The notes under the pieces: model-generated
Seen by the model: the letters and a program-made list of their open reading frames with translations, nothing else
What the model was told of the DNA's origin: nothing
Database searches by the model: none
NCBI GenBank assembly: GCA_035513345.1
Contig: DATKCF010000059.1
Span: 21,892 to 85,891, forward strand
Reading direction: 5' to 3'
Source of the DNA: DATKCF01 sp035513345
Lineage (GTDB): Bacteria; Gemmatimonadota; Gemmatimonadetes; Longimicrobiales; RSA9
DNA length: 64,000 nt
Position numbers and translations under genes: made by a program
In this document: positions 26,126 to 35,085 of the stretch, in pieces
Layout: each line of letters begins with the position of its first letter
Numbering within the stretch: the stretch's first letter is position 1

Positions 26126-28680
26126 TAGCGTCCTTTCGAGCGTTGCGGGTTCTTCCCCTTCGTGCTCGGGCTGGTCTTACCCTTCGAGGCCCCTCCGGCT
26201 CCCGCGCCGGCCGGACGACGTGCGACCGCCTTCTTTACGGCCGCCTTTTTCACGACCGTCTTCTTCGCGACCGCCTTTTTCCTCGACTTCGATGCCGGCC
26301 GCTTCAATGTGCTCGTCCTTGCCGGAGGCCGCGATGCGCCGGCCGCCCGAGGACTCGCCGGCTCGCCGTCCGCCGCCGTTTCGCCCACAATGCCCTCTTC
26401 GGTCACGACCGCATTGCAGTTCAGGCACTTCATGAAGTCGCCCTGCTTCTTCGTGCTCTTGCGAACCATGAACGGCGCATCGCACTGCTCGCACGGGTGC
26501 GGCACGGGCTCGTCCCACACCGACCAGTCGCAGTCCGGATAGCGCGTGCAGCCCCAGAACGGCTTGCCGCGGCGAGTCCGCTTCTCGCCGACGTCGCCCT
26601 GCCCGCATTCCGGGCACTTGAGGCCGGGGACAGTGCGCGGCCGCGTGAACTTGCAGGTCGGGTAGTTGCTGCACGCGATGAACGGTCCGAAGCGACCCTG
26701 CCGTTCGACCATCTCGTTGCCGCAGTTCGGACACTTCTCGCCGATCGGTACCGGTTCCGGCTGCTGTTCCGCGTCGAGCTGTTCGGTGTGCCTGCATTCG
26801 GGGTAGCCGGAGCAGCCGAGGAACCTGCCGAACCGGTTCCAGCGCACGACCATCTGGCGCTTGCACTCGGGACACTCCTTCGATTCACCGCCGGACACGA
26901 CTTCACGCACGATCTCGTCGTTGCGGGCGGACCCTTCCTCGAGCTGGCGCCGGAACGGCGTGTAGAAGTCAGTCAGCACGTTGCGCCAGTCGAGTTCACC
27001 TTCCTCGATGCGGTCGAGTTCGGCTTCCATGCCGCTCGTGAAGTCGACGTTGAAGAGGTCGGGGAACACGCGTACGAGCACCTTCGCCACGGTCTCGCCG
27101 AGCGTGGTCGGCGTGAAGCGTTTCTTCTCGACCTCGACGTAGTTGCGGTCCTGCAGTGTCGATATGATCTGTGCGTATGTGGACGGCCGTCCGATGCCGA
27201 GCCGCTCGAGTTCCTTCACCAGACTCGCTTCCGTGAAGCGCGGCGGCGGCTGCGTGAAGTGCTGTTCGGGCACGATCGCGTGCAGTTTGCAGCGGTCGCC
27301 CGTGTCGATATGCGGCAGCGGCGCGAGATCGTCGAGCGTGCGATGGTCGCCTTCCTCGCGCGCTTCCTGGTACAGTCTCGTGAAGCCGTCGAATTTCACG
27401 ACCGAACCGGTCGCGCGGAACAGGTACGACCGGCCGGTCCGGCCCGCGATGTCGAAGTCGACTGTCGTCGTGTCGTACACGGCCGGCGCCATCTGCCCGC
27501 CGACGAAACGCAACCAGATCAGTTCATACAGGCGGAACTGGTCGCGGTCGAGGAACGAACGCACGTCCGTCGGGCGTCTCGCCGCGTCGGTCGGGCGGAT
27601 CGCTTCGTGCGCGTCCTGCGCGCTCTTCTGCTGCTTGCCGCCCCACAGCCGCGGCTTGGCGGCCAGGTAGCGGTCGCCGAAGTCGCCCGCGACCATCGAA
27701 CGCGCCGCGTCGACCGCGCTCTGCGACACACGCGTCGAGTCGGTTCGCATGTACGTGATCAGGCCGACCGCACCTTCCGCGCCGACGTCGATACCTTCGT
27801 ACAACTGCTGAGCCAGCCGCATCGTGCGCTGCGCGCTGTAGCCCAGCCGCTTCGCCGCTTCCTGCTGAAGCGTCGATGTCGTGAACGGCGCTGGCGGGTT
27901 CTTCAGCCGCTCGCGCCGCTTGACTTCCGTGACGACGAACGGCTTGCCTTCGACGTCGTCGACGACTTCGGTCGCCGCCGTTTCATCGCCGAGCTTGAAC
28001 GCCTTGCCCTCGATGTGGTGAAGCTTTGCGTCGAACTTCGATTCGCCCTTCTCGAGGTTCGCCGTGATCGACCAGTATTCCTCTGTGACGAACGCGCGGA
28101 TCTCCGTCTCCCGCTCCGTGATCAGACGCAACGCCACCGTCTGTACACGGCCCGCCGACAGGCCCGGCCGGATCGGCTTCCACAGCAGCGGGCTGACCTG
28201 ATAGCCGACCAGCCGGTCAAGGATGCGCCTGGCCTGCTGCGCTTCCACTTTCCGCATGTCCAGCGCGATCGGGTGCTTCAGCGCGGAATGGACCGCATCA
28301 CGTGTGATTTCGTGGAACAGGATCCGCTTGAAGCGGCTGTCATCGCCGTTGTTCTTCCGCTCCGTCTCGTAGCCGAGCTGCTCCGCCACGTGCCATGCTA
28401 TGGCTTCGCCTTCCCGATCCGGGTCGGTGGCCAGCAGGATGGCCGTGGCGCCGTCCGCTTCGCGACGCAGTTCCTGGATGATCTTGCCCTTGCCGCGAAT
28501 CGTCACGTACCGCGGCTCGAACCCGTGCTCGACATCGACGCCGAGTTCGCGTTCGGGCAGGTCGCGGATATGGCCGACCGACGCCCTGACGCGATACGAA
28601 TCGCCGAGATACTTGCCGATCGTCCTCGCCTTCGCGGGCGATTCCACGATTACGAGCTGTCTGCCAACCTTCGTTGCCAT
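26125..28680 (-). CDS. topA: DNA topoisomerase I
   Basis: Relaxes negative supercoils. 851 residues. The TOPRIM domain begins VIVESPAKARTIGKYLG and carries the acidic LATDPDREGEAIAWH; the active-site tyrosine is Tyr310 in LITYMRTDSTRVS. The C-terminus has three topoisomerase-type C4 zinc modules (CPECKRQM..GCSGYPEC, CPNCGNEM..CSNYPTC, CPECGQGD..GCTRYPDC) and a fourth CEQC..CLNC module. It ends in a Lys/Ala/Pro-rich tail of about 70 residues (KSRKKAVAKKTVVKKAAVKK) like the histone-H1-like tails known in some actinobacterial TopA. Three bases separate it from aroK. Confidence 0.96.
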   Translation of the reverse strand: MATKVGRQLVIVESPAKARTIGKYLGDSYRVRASVGHIRDLPERELGVDVEHGFEPRYVTIRGKGKIIQELRREADGATAILLATDPDREGEAIAWHVAEQLGYETERKNNGDDSRFKRILFHEITRDAVHSALKHPIALDMRKVEAQQARRILDRLVGYQVSPLLWKPIRPGLSAGRVQTVALRLITERETEIRAFVTEEYWSITANLEKGESKFDAKLHHIEGKAFKLGDETAATEVVDDVEGKPFVVTEVKRRERLKNPPAPFTTSTLQQEAAKRLGYSAQRTMRLAQQLYEGIDVGAEGAVGLITYMRTDSTRVSQSAVDAARSMVAGDFGDRYLAAKPRLWGGKQQKSAQDAHEAIRPTDAARRPTDVRSFLDRDQFRLYELIWLRFVGGQMAPAVYDTTTVDFDIAGRTGRSYLFRATGSVVKFDGFTRLYQEAREEGDHRTLDDLAPLPHIDTGDRCKLHAIVPEQHFTQPPPRFTEASLVKELERLGIGRPSTYAQIISTLQDRNYVEVEKKRFTPTTLGETVAKVLVRVFPDLFNVDFTSGMEAELDRIEEGELDWRNVLTDFYTPFRRQLEEGSARNDEIVREVVSGGESKECPECKRQMVVRWNRFGRFLGCSGYPECRHTEQLDAEQQPEPVPIGEKCPNCGNEMVERQGRFGPFIACSNYPTCKFTRPRTVPGLKCPECGQGDVGEKRTRRGKPFWGCTRYPDCDWSVWDEPVPHPCEQCDAPFMVRKSTKKQGDFMKCLNCNAVVTEEGIVGETAADGEPASPRAAGASRPPARTSTLKRPASKSRKKAVAKKTVVKKAAVKKAVARRPAGAGAGGASKGKTSPSTKGKNPQRSKGR

Positions 28681-28683
28681 GCC

Positions 28684-29220
28684 TCACACGTCGACCACGA
28701 GTTTCACAATGTCGTCCGCGATATCCCGCGGCGACCGGCCATCGACGCCAATGCGTACGTCGGCCCGTTCGTAGAACGCATACCGCCCGGCCAGCAGCGA
28801 CTTCGCTTCGCCCACCGGATCCTCTACCTCCAGCAATGGCCGCCGGATTCCGTCCGCCATCGCCCGTCGCACCGATTCGCCGGGCGACACGTCGAGCCAC
28901 ACCGACAACGCGGTATCCGGGAGCGCGCCGATCGTTCCATCCTGCGCCGCCCAGCCGCCACCTGTCGCCAGCACAGAATCGTGCCGCGCGACCAGCGCCG
29001 GCGTCAATTCCAGCTCGATTTCCCGGAAAGCGGCTTCGCCGTGGTCGCGGAACAGGGCAGCTATCGTGGTGCCGGTGTGCTTCTCGATTTCCGCATCGAG
29101 GTCGACGAAGCTCCAGCCGAGTCGCTGCGCGACGATCCGGCCGGCCGTCGACTTGCCCGCCGCCATGAAGCCGACGAGGACGATCGTACGCACTTGTACA
29201 CCGCCGGGTTTCTTTCGCAC
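28684..29220 (-). CDS. aroK: Shikimate kinase
   Basis: Phosphorylates shikimate in the chorismate pathway. 178 residues from GTG 29220, which has GGAG eight bases upstream; a GTG at 29193 would begin right at the conserved VRTIVLVGFMAAGKST and is an alternative. The P-loop is GFMAAGKST, the shikimate-binding Asp pair DLDAEIE, the substrate loop ATGGGWA, and the lid region RRPLLE followed by RYAFYERAD. It lies between aroC and topA on the same strand. Confidence 0.92.
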   Translation of the reverse strand: MRKKPGGVQVRTIVLVGFMAAGKSTAGRIVAQRLGWSFVDLDAEIEKHTGTTIAALFRDHGEAAFREIELELTPALVARHDSVLATGGGWAAQDGTIGALPDTALSVWLDVSPGESVRRAMADGIRRPLLEVEDPVGEAKSLLAGRYAFYERADVRIGVDGRSPRDIADDIVKLVVDV

Positions 29221-29239
29221 GCGGCCGGCTCCGGCGCAA

Positions 29240-30475
29240 TCAGGAAGGCTCGGCGTCGGCCTCTCGGTCCGTCGCCCGGTCGAGACGGAGGCTGCGCGAA
29301 TCGAGTTGCGCGAGATACGACTCGAAGTTGCGCTTCAACTCGCCCAGGCTGTCGCCGCCGAACTTCTCGAGCACCGCATCCGCCAGCACGATCGCGAGCA
29401 TCGCTTCGCCTACCACACCGGCTGCGGCCAGTGCGGCCACATCGCTGCGCTCGCGGATCGCGTCCGCACTGTCACCCGTCCTGAGGTCGACACTGCGAAG
29501 CGGCTGCATGAGCGTCGACAACGGCTTCATCGCGACACGGACGACGACCGGCTCACCGGTCGTGATCCCGCCCTCGAGCCCGCCCGCACTGTTCGAAAGA
29601 CGTCTGAACCCGCCCGTGTTCCTGAGTTCAGGCGCCCGTTCGATCTCGTCGTGTACCTGCGAGCCCGGCCGGCGCGATGCCTCGAAGCCCATCCCGATCT
29701 CGACGCCCTTCATTGCCTGGATCGACATCATCGCGTGCGCGATCCGGCCGTCCAGCTTGCGATCCCACGATACGTGGCTGCCCAGGCCGGCGGGCACGCC
29801 GCGCGCAACGACTTCGAACACGCCGCCCAGCGTGTCGCCGCGGCTCTTCGCGTCATCGATCGCCTCGATCATTCGCGATTCCGCGTCTGCGTCCAGCGTC
29901 CGGACCGGCGATGCATCCGCTGCGGCGTTGATGTCGTCGGGCAGCGGGTCCGGCCGTTTCGCCTCGATTCCGCCCATCATGACGATGTGGCTGCCGATCG
30001 TGATGTCGAACTCGGCCAGCAACCGTTTCGCCACCGCGCCGGCCACGACGCGCGCCGTGGTCTCACGGGCCGATGCCCGTTCGAGAATGTCACGCGCATC
30101 GTCACGGTCGTATTTCAGTACCCCGACCAGGTCCGCATGGCCGGGCCGCGGCAGGTGCACGCGCTTGAGTCTCGGCGACTCGCCGGCCGGCGCCTCGGGA
30201 TCCATCGCCACTCGCCAGTTCTCCCAGTCGCGGTTCCACACCAGGAACGCGAGCGGCGAGCCGATCGTTTCGCCGAGCCGGACGCCGGCCACCACTTCCG
30301 CCGCGTCCCGCTCGATCTTCATGCGGCCACCACGGCCGTAGCCGCCCTGACGACGGCGCAGGTCCGGGTCGATATCGCGCGCTGCCGACAGCGCCAGGCC
30401 GGCGGGCACGCCCTCGATCATGCAGACGAGGCCTCGCCCGTGCGATTCGCCGGCCGTACGGAACTTGAAGTGCAT
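29240..30475 (-). CDS. aroC: Chorismate synthase
   Basis: Final step to chorismate from EPSP, using reduced FMN. 411 residues from ATG 30475, with GAGGG five bases upstream. Signatures are FRTAGESHGRGL at the N-terminus, GGYGRGGRMKIERD, PRPGHADLVGVLKYDRDDARDILERASARETTARV-type block, SNSAGGLEGGITTGEPVVV, and KPLSTLMQPLRSVDL. First gene of aroC-aroK-topA-trmFO-xerC; the hairpin at 30498-30525 separates it from the pilus operon upstream. Confidence 0.96.
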   Translation of the reverse strand: MHFKFRTAGESHGRGLVCMIEGVPAGLALSAARDIDPDLRRRQGGYGRGGRMKIERDAAEVVAGVRLGETIGSPLAFLVWNRDWENWRVAMDPEAPAGESPRLKRVHLPRPGHADLVGVLKYDRDDARDILERASARETTARVVAGAVAKRLLAEFDITIGSHIVMMGGIEAKRPDPLPDDINAAADASPVRTLDADAESRMIEAIDDAKSRGDTLGGVFEVVARGVPAGLGSHVSWDRKLDGRIAHAMMSIQAMKGVEIGMGFEASRRPGSQVHDEIERAPELRNTGGFRRLSNSAGGLEGGITTGEPVVVRVAMKPLSTLMQPLRSVDLRTGDSADAIRERSDVAALAAAGVVGEAMLAIVLADAVLEKFGGDSLGELKRNFESYLAQLDSRSLRLDRATDREADAEPS

Positions 30476-30497
30476 TGACCCTCTGGCACCATAGCAA

Positions 30498-30525
30498 GGA
30501 GAGCCCGGTCGAAACCGGGCTCTCC
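30498..30525. terminator. Hairpin terminator after the pilM-Q operon
   Basis: Perfect 12-base-pair stem GGAGAGCCCGGT (30498-30509) with its complement at 30514-30525 and a four-base loop. In the minus orientation the stem is followed by TTGCTAT rather than a long U-tract. It is positioned between the lipoprotein gene stop at 30655 and the aroC start at 30475. Confidence 0.75.
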
Positions 30526-30654
30526 ATTTGTCGATCACCCGGAGCCCAATTTCTGCCGGGCTCCGCGGCTTGTCCAGCCTGCGCCGTCAATTCATCGCGA
30601 CGGCTGCTGCCTCGGGACCCGTGCTTCGTCCCGGGTTCTGCGGTCCGGGCTCGT

Positions 30655-32154
30655 TCAACGAGACTGGCCACCGGGCTTCATGATGCCGTTCGGACTGCCG
30701 GGCGCGATCAGAGGAGCGGGTGCGGGGAAGACGTCGACCGGTCCCGTGCAGGCCGGGTTCCCCGTCAAGTCGACCTGCCGCTGAACGATGGCGCTGAGGT
30801 TCTGGTCGACATCGTACGCAGTCACCAGGACGAAGAAGATGGCGTCGTTCCGGACGCACGGAGTCCCCGCCGCAATGTCCTCGATCACCGACAACCTTGG
30901 TGGAGTGACCTGATAGGTCGCTTCCGGCCCGTCGACCGCAATCTTGGGCGCCCATGTGGGAGTTTGGTCGAGCACCCCGTTCCATTCGAATGATGGAGTG
31001 ACGAAGCCACGCCACCGGAACCTGAGGCGCTCTATCGGGCGATCGCCGAGCGCTTGAACGCGGAAGTCTGCGGTGTGCCCTCCGTAGATCGTCCCCGCGT
31101 ATGGTTCCACGTTCGACACCACCGGGGCGAATGTTGGCGCGTCCACAGTGAATACCTCGGTCGCGCTCAGAACGTTGGCCCGGTCGAGCGCGATTGCGCG
31201 CACTCGAAGTTCCGGAACGATCAGGTTGGCGGGCAACGGCACGTCGATGTACTCGAGCGCGTTGGCGCGGGTTGGTGTCAGCCTGACGACCAGGTCCTGC
31301 GACCAGCCGCCGCGGATCTCGACACGCACCTCGGAGATCTGCCGGGCCGAACTCGCTGCCACGGCCACACTCAGGATCTTGCCCGCCTGAACGCTGGACG
31401 GCACGATAGCGCTCACGGTTGGCGGAGCGATGACCATCGGCACGAGCATCAGCTTGGCCGGACTGGCGGCGCCCAGCTCGTCACGAGCACTGACGGCCAG
31501 CTGGATCACTGTGTCCTGTACGAACGCCGGCACGGAGAACACGATGTCCTGTGTCACGTTCGTACGGGGCGGGAAGACGGATACGGTCGTGTCCGTGTGT
31601 ACGGCGCCGACCGTGACGAGGTCGATCTGCGAGATGTTGCGCGCACCGAACGCGGACACGCGGACGCTTACCAGCGAGCCGGCCTGCACGATTGCCGGTG
31701 CGAGCACGCTGTTGATGGTCGGCGGTCCGAAGACGATGACCGTTCCCTCACGCGTGGCGCTCACATCGCCGTACTGGTCGATCACGGCGGCCTGGACGAG
31801 AATCAGCGTGTCCGTCACGGCCTGCGGGATCGTGATGCTGACGATCTGGGAGATGCGGGCGAGCGGCTCGGACAGCTCGACGACGGTGTCCTTCTGGACC
31901 GCGCCGCGCAGTGCGAGCACGACCTGCGAGATCCCGCGAGCCGCTGCTGCGTCGATGCGGATCGTGACTTCGTCGCCCGCGAACGCAACCTGGGGCAGCG
32001 ACAGGCTGTTGACCAGGGGCGTGTACTCGCTGACGTCGCCGCTGTAGAGGTTGTCGCCCTCGCATGCGCCGGCAAACACCACTCCCGCAAGGAGCAGGGC
32101 CGACAGGCGCCGCACGATCCGGCTGGTGCCGGGAACTACGGTCTGGTTCGTCAT
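30655..32154 (-). CDS. Lipoprotein with Ig-like repeats, end of the pil operon
   Basis: About 499 residues from ATG 32154, chosen because the signal peptide then ends in FAGAC with the lipidated cysteine at residue 31. An ATG at 32217, with AGGA eight bases upstream, would add 21 polar residues and is the alternative. The mature chain contains three clear repeats of about 95 residues beginning PLVNSLSLPQVAFAGDEV, PTINSVLAPAIVQAGSLV and PTVSAIVPSSVQAGKIL, plus a fourth divergent copy (VVSNVEPYAGTIYGGHTADF). Each has the spaced 'ISQ/ISE' and 'V..TLIL' strands of an Ig-like beta-sandwich. It starts within a few bases of the pilQ stop. An outer-membrane partner of the PilQ secretin or a surface adhesin is suggested by context only. 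Confidence 0.8.
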   Translation of the reverse strand: MTNQTVVPGTSRIVRRLSALLLAGVVFAGACEGDNLYSGDVSEYTPLVNSLSLPQVAFAGDEVTIRIDAAAARGISQVVLALRGAVQKDTVVELSEPLARISQIVSITIPQAVTDTLILVQAAVIDQYGDVSATREGTVIVFGPPTINSVLAPAIVQAGSLVSVRVSAFGARNISQIDLVTVGAVHTDTTVSVFPPRTNVTQDIVFSVPAFVQDTVIQLAVSARDELGAASPAKLMLVPMVIAPPTVSAIVPSSVQAGKILSVAVAASSARQISEVRVEIRGGWSQDLVVRLTPTRANALEYIDVPLPANLIVPELRVRAIALDRANVLSATEVFTVDAPTFAPVVSNVEPYAGTIYGGHTADFRVQALGDRPIERLRFRWRGFVTPSFEWNGVLDQTPTWAPKIAVDGPEATYQVTPPRLSVIEDIAAGTPCVRNDAIFFVLVTAYDVDQNLSAIVQRQVDLTGNPACTGPVDVFPAPAPLIAPGSPNGIMKPGGQSR

Positions 32155-32220
32155 ATGCTTCGCTCGTTCATCCAGGGACTCGAGCCCCGGGCTCCGGTTC
32201 ACGTGTGCCTCTGACATGAC

Positions 32221-34017
32221 TCAGTTCCTGATGATGTGCGGCGTGACCATGATCAGCAGGTCGCGCTTGTTCTCTGATTCGCGCGTGTGCCGGAACAGCG
32301 CGCCAAGGACCGGAAGGTCCATGAGCAGCGGTATGCCGGTACGCACGCGGGACTTCTCGGTGATCGTGAGGCCACCGATGACGGTGGTCTCACCGTCACG
32401 AACGAGCACCTGCGTCCTGGCGTTCTGCGTCGTGAAGACGAAGCCCACGTCGGACGAGGACGGCACAGCGTCGGAGCGCTCTGCATGGATATCGAGCAGG
32501 ACCTGGTCGCCGGTGATGTGTGGTGTCACGCGCAGGATCACACCAGTGTCCTGGTAGTCCACGGTTGCGATCGGGCTCGACTGCTGCCCGCCGCCACCAC
32601 CACCACCCTGCGAACCGAGGTCGATCACGCGGACCGGCGTACGCTGGCCCACCTGAATCTCGGCCTGCCTGTGGTTCATCACGGTCACGACCGGCTTGGC
32701 CTGAATGTCGCTCAGCGTGACCTGCTGGAGCGCTTCCAGGAACGAAATCAGTGTGTGTCGGCCGAGCACGAGCGAGGTTGCGATCTTGAGCGCCGCATTC
32801 GGCACGGGGAAGTTCGCGTTGCCCAGTGCGGCGATCGAGTTGCCGCCCAGCAGAATCACATCCTGCGAGGTTGCCTCGTTCGCCTGGAACACACCATCGC
32901 CGTTCTCGTCGATGTAGCCCGACACCATCGAGTTGAGCTGGGTGCCGCGCGAGTCCTTGACGTCGTAGCTGATGCCCAGTTCCTCGAGCGCGGTCCGGTC
33001 GACGAACGCGATGGTGGCCGCGATGTTGACCTGCGGCATGCGCACGTCGAGCTGCTGGATCAGCGGTTCGATGCGGTTGAGCACGGACGGCACATCCGTC
33101 ACGAGCAGCGAGTTCGACGACTTGTTCGCGCTCGCCTTGCCCTTGCCGGTCGTCAGCATGGCCCGCACCGTCTCGACCAGCGAGTCGGCGCTGACGTACA
33201 GAATCTGGTACTGCCGCGAGACCAGCGGCTCCTCTTCGACCTTCCTGGCCAACTGCGCGCCGTCCTCGACCAGCAGGACGCCGTTCTCCATCTCACGCGC
33301 ATACATGTTGTTCGCCATCAGGATCGCTTCGAGTGCAATGTCCCATGGCTGGCCGCGGACTTCGGCCGTGATCACCTTCGACTTCACGTCCTGCGCCGGA
33401 ATGATGCTGCGATTCGCGAACTCGGCGAACGTCGACAGCACGTTGGCGACCGGCTCGTCCGTGAACGTCACCGTCACCAGCCGCGACTGCTGCTGCGGAA
33501 CCATCGGCCGACTTCTCGGCTGGTCCGGCGTCTCGGTGCCCATTCGCATCCCGCCCTGCCCGGCTGCATTGACCCGCTGCGTCTGCGGTGCGGCGCGCAC
33601 GGTGGCTGGTTCGGCCACGACCGGGGCCGGCGTGACTACGCCGGAGTTCCAGGCAGCAAACTCGCCTTCGGGATTCAGGAAGGACACGCGGACTGCGCCA
33701 TTGTCCTGGTCGACCCGGTAGTCGACTGCATTCGACAGATCGACGACCACGCGAACCGTGTTCTCATCGAACTGCCCAACCCGGAGCCGGAGCACGCCGC
33801 CGCGATCGATGGTGTGCTGCGAAGCCCTGACCGTTGTCAGACCGACGAGGTCCAGGACGATCCGGTTCGGGTTCTCGAGTGTGAAATGGCTTGCGGTGAC
33901 GATGCCGTCGATTCCGATCACGACTTCGGTCCGGTCGGCGGCTGGCTGCACGCTGAGACCGGTAACCGCTGCGTCGGACGTCAGCATCGCCAGCGAAAGC
34001 GCAATCAGCTTGAGCAT
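32221..34017 (-). CDS. pilQ: Type IV pilus secretin PilQ
   Basis: Forms the outer-membrane pore for the pilus. 598 residues, somewhat shorter than many PilQ. A signal peptide precedes an AMIN peptidoglycan-binding domain at about 20-115 (FTLENPNRIVLDLVGL, VRVVVDLSNAVDYRV). The secretin N0/STN domain follows at about 170-240 (VTFTDEPVANVLSTFAEFAN), then N1 (LVTDVPSVLNRIEPLIQQLD) and the secretin gate domain, which includes a Gly run (GSQGGGGGGGQQSS) and ends VLVRDGETTVIGGL, TEKSRVRTGIPLLMDLPVLG and LLIMVTPHIIRN. Only one AMIN domain is seen. Three bases from the PilP-like gene. Confidence 0.95.
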   Translation of the reverse strand: MLKLIALSLAMLTSDAAVTGLSVQPAADRTEVVIGIDGIVTASHFTLENPNRIVLDLVGLTTVRASQHTIDRGGVLRLRVGQFDENTVRVVVDLSNAVDYRVDQDNGAVRVSFLNPEGEFAAWNSGVVTPAPVVAEPATVRAAPQTQRVNAAGQGGMRMGTETPDQPRSRPMVPQQQSRLVTVTFTDEPVANVLSTFAEFANRSIIPAQDVKSKVITAEVRGQPWDIALEAILMANNMYAREMENGVLLVEDGAQLARKVEEEPLVSRQYQILYVSADSLVETVRAMLTTGKGKASANKSSNSLLVTDVPSVLNRIEPLIQQLDVRMPQVNIAATIAFVDRTALEELGISYDVKDSRGTQLNSMVSGYIDENGDGVFQANEATSQDVILLGGNSIAALGNANFPVPNAALKIATSLVLGRHTLISFLEALQQVTLSDIQAKPVVTVMNHRQAEIQVGQRTPVRVIDLGSQGGGGGGGQQSSPIATVDYQDTGVILRVTPHITGDQVLLDIHAERSDAVPSSSDVGFVFTTQNARTQVLVRDGETTVIGGLTITEKSRVRTGIPLLMDLPVLGALFRHTRESENKRDLLIMVTPHIIRN

Positions 34018-34019
34018 CT

Positions 34020-34484
34020 TTACGCTCCTTCTTGCTGGTTCTGAGCCTTGAGGTCCAATACTTCCTGCCGGCGGTTACCAAAGTCCTCGACTGTGAATGT
34101 CACGCGTTCCTGCGTGATGTCGAGTACCGTCGCATTGCCGACTACGTCACCCTTGCGCAACCGATACACCTTCTTCGAGCCGTCAACGACCAGCGCCACA
34201 CTCTGGCCAGCCTGGTCGGAGTGAATGATCATCCTGAGCTTCAGATCATCGAACAGCGGACCTATGCCTTCCTGATCCGCGAGCGACCGGAACGGGTCCC
34301 GCCTGCTGGACGCGGCGTAGCTGAACACCTCGCGCTCGAAGACGAGCTGGATGTCGCGGGGCTGCGTTGGTGTTACTGCCTCGCCTGCTGCCGCCGTACC
34401 TGCCTGTGCCGCGACGGGCCACGGCGCGTACGCCAGCCCGGCCGCCACGACAGCGATCAGAGCGAATCGTTCAATTCGTGACAT
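34020..34484 (-). CDS. pilP: PilP-like pilus assembly protein
   Basis: 154 residues. A signal peptide (1-27) is followed by an unstructured linker and a short beta-domain. The SSRRDPFRSL motif and the KGDVVGNATVLDITQERVTF stretch match the PilP/GspC-type homology region that contacts the secretin. No lipobox is present, unlike classical PilP. Assignment rests largely on position between pilO and pilQ. Two bases separate it from pilO. Confidence 0.8.
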   Translation of the reverse strand: MSRIERFALIAVVAAGLAYAPWPVAAQAGTAAAGEAVTPTQPRDIQLVFEREVFSYAASSRRDPFRSLADQEGIGPLFDDLKLRMIIHSDQAGQSVALVVDGSKKVYRLRKGDVVGNATVLDITQERVTFTVEDFGNRRQEVLDLKAQNQQEGA

Positions 34485-34486
34485 CG

Positions 34487-35083
34487 TCAGTCCCCTTCAG
34501 GCGGAACAGTGGCCGCATCCGGAATCACGTACGTCACTATGCGGAAGCTCGCATCGATCAGCGGTTCCCCTCGCCGGTTCGTTTCCGGCTGCGGCGGTAG
34601 CGTGATCTTGAGCTGTGTCGGCGTCACGATCCGTGACAGCGATCCGATCTCGGACAGGAACAGACCGACATCGTGATACGTCCCGCGAACGCCCATCTCA
34701 TAGATCTGCCGCGTGTAGAACGGGCTCGGATCCTGGGCTTCCGGGCTCATCTTCGTCAGGTCGACGCCTGCCGATTGCGAACGCAGCGTCACTGCGTACA
34801 GCAACTCGGCGACTTCCTCACGCTTCGGAATCAGCTCCTCGAGCTGGCGCATGTGCTGCTCGTAGATCGCGAGCTTGCGCTCGAGCTCCGGGCCGCCCTG
34901 CGCCGCCAGGAACTTGGCTGCGTTGTTCGTGACTGTCAGCTGTTCGAGACGGTCCTCCATCACCTCGACCTCGGCGACCTTCTTGCCGTGAGCGAGCTGG
35001 TGGTACGCAAGCAGACCGAGCAACGGAACGAGTCCGATCAGGAGCTTTCTCTGGCTCGACGAATCGGTTGGTAGCAGCGCCAT
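34487..35083 (-). CDS. pilO: Type IV pilus alignment protein PilO
   Basis: 198 residues: a short cytoplasmic segment, one membrane helix (about 13-30), a coiled coil (about 38-90, EDRLEQLTVTNNAAKFL) and a C-terminal ferredoxin-like domain with YHDVGLFLSEIGSLSRIV, the family hallmark. Forms the inner-membrane alignment complex with PilM, PilN and PilP. Two bases after pilN. Confidence 0.9.
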   Translation of the reverse strand: MALLPTDSSSQRKLLIGLVPLLGLLAYHQLAHGKKVAEVEVMEDRLEQLTVTNNAAKFLAAQGGPELERKLAIYEQHMRQLEELIPKREEVAELLYAVTLRSQSAGVDLTKMSPEAQDPSPFYTRQIYEMGVRGTYHDVGLFLSEIGSLSRIVTPTQLKITLPPQPETNRRGEPLIDASFRIVTYVIPDAATVPPEGD

Positions 35084-35085
35084 GG

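Noticed and set aside
26143..29484. A 1113-codon plus-strand open frame opposite topA and aroK
   Set aside because: Arg/Val-rich shadow of the minus-strand coding sequence in high-GC DNA; the minus strand encodes complete, motif-bearing TopA and AroK.
32287..34044. Long plus-strand open frame opposite pilQ
   Set aside because: His/Arg-rich antisense shadow; pilQ on the minus strand carries AMIN and secretin motifs and fits the operon.
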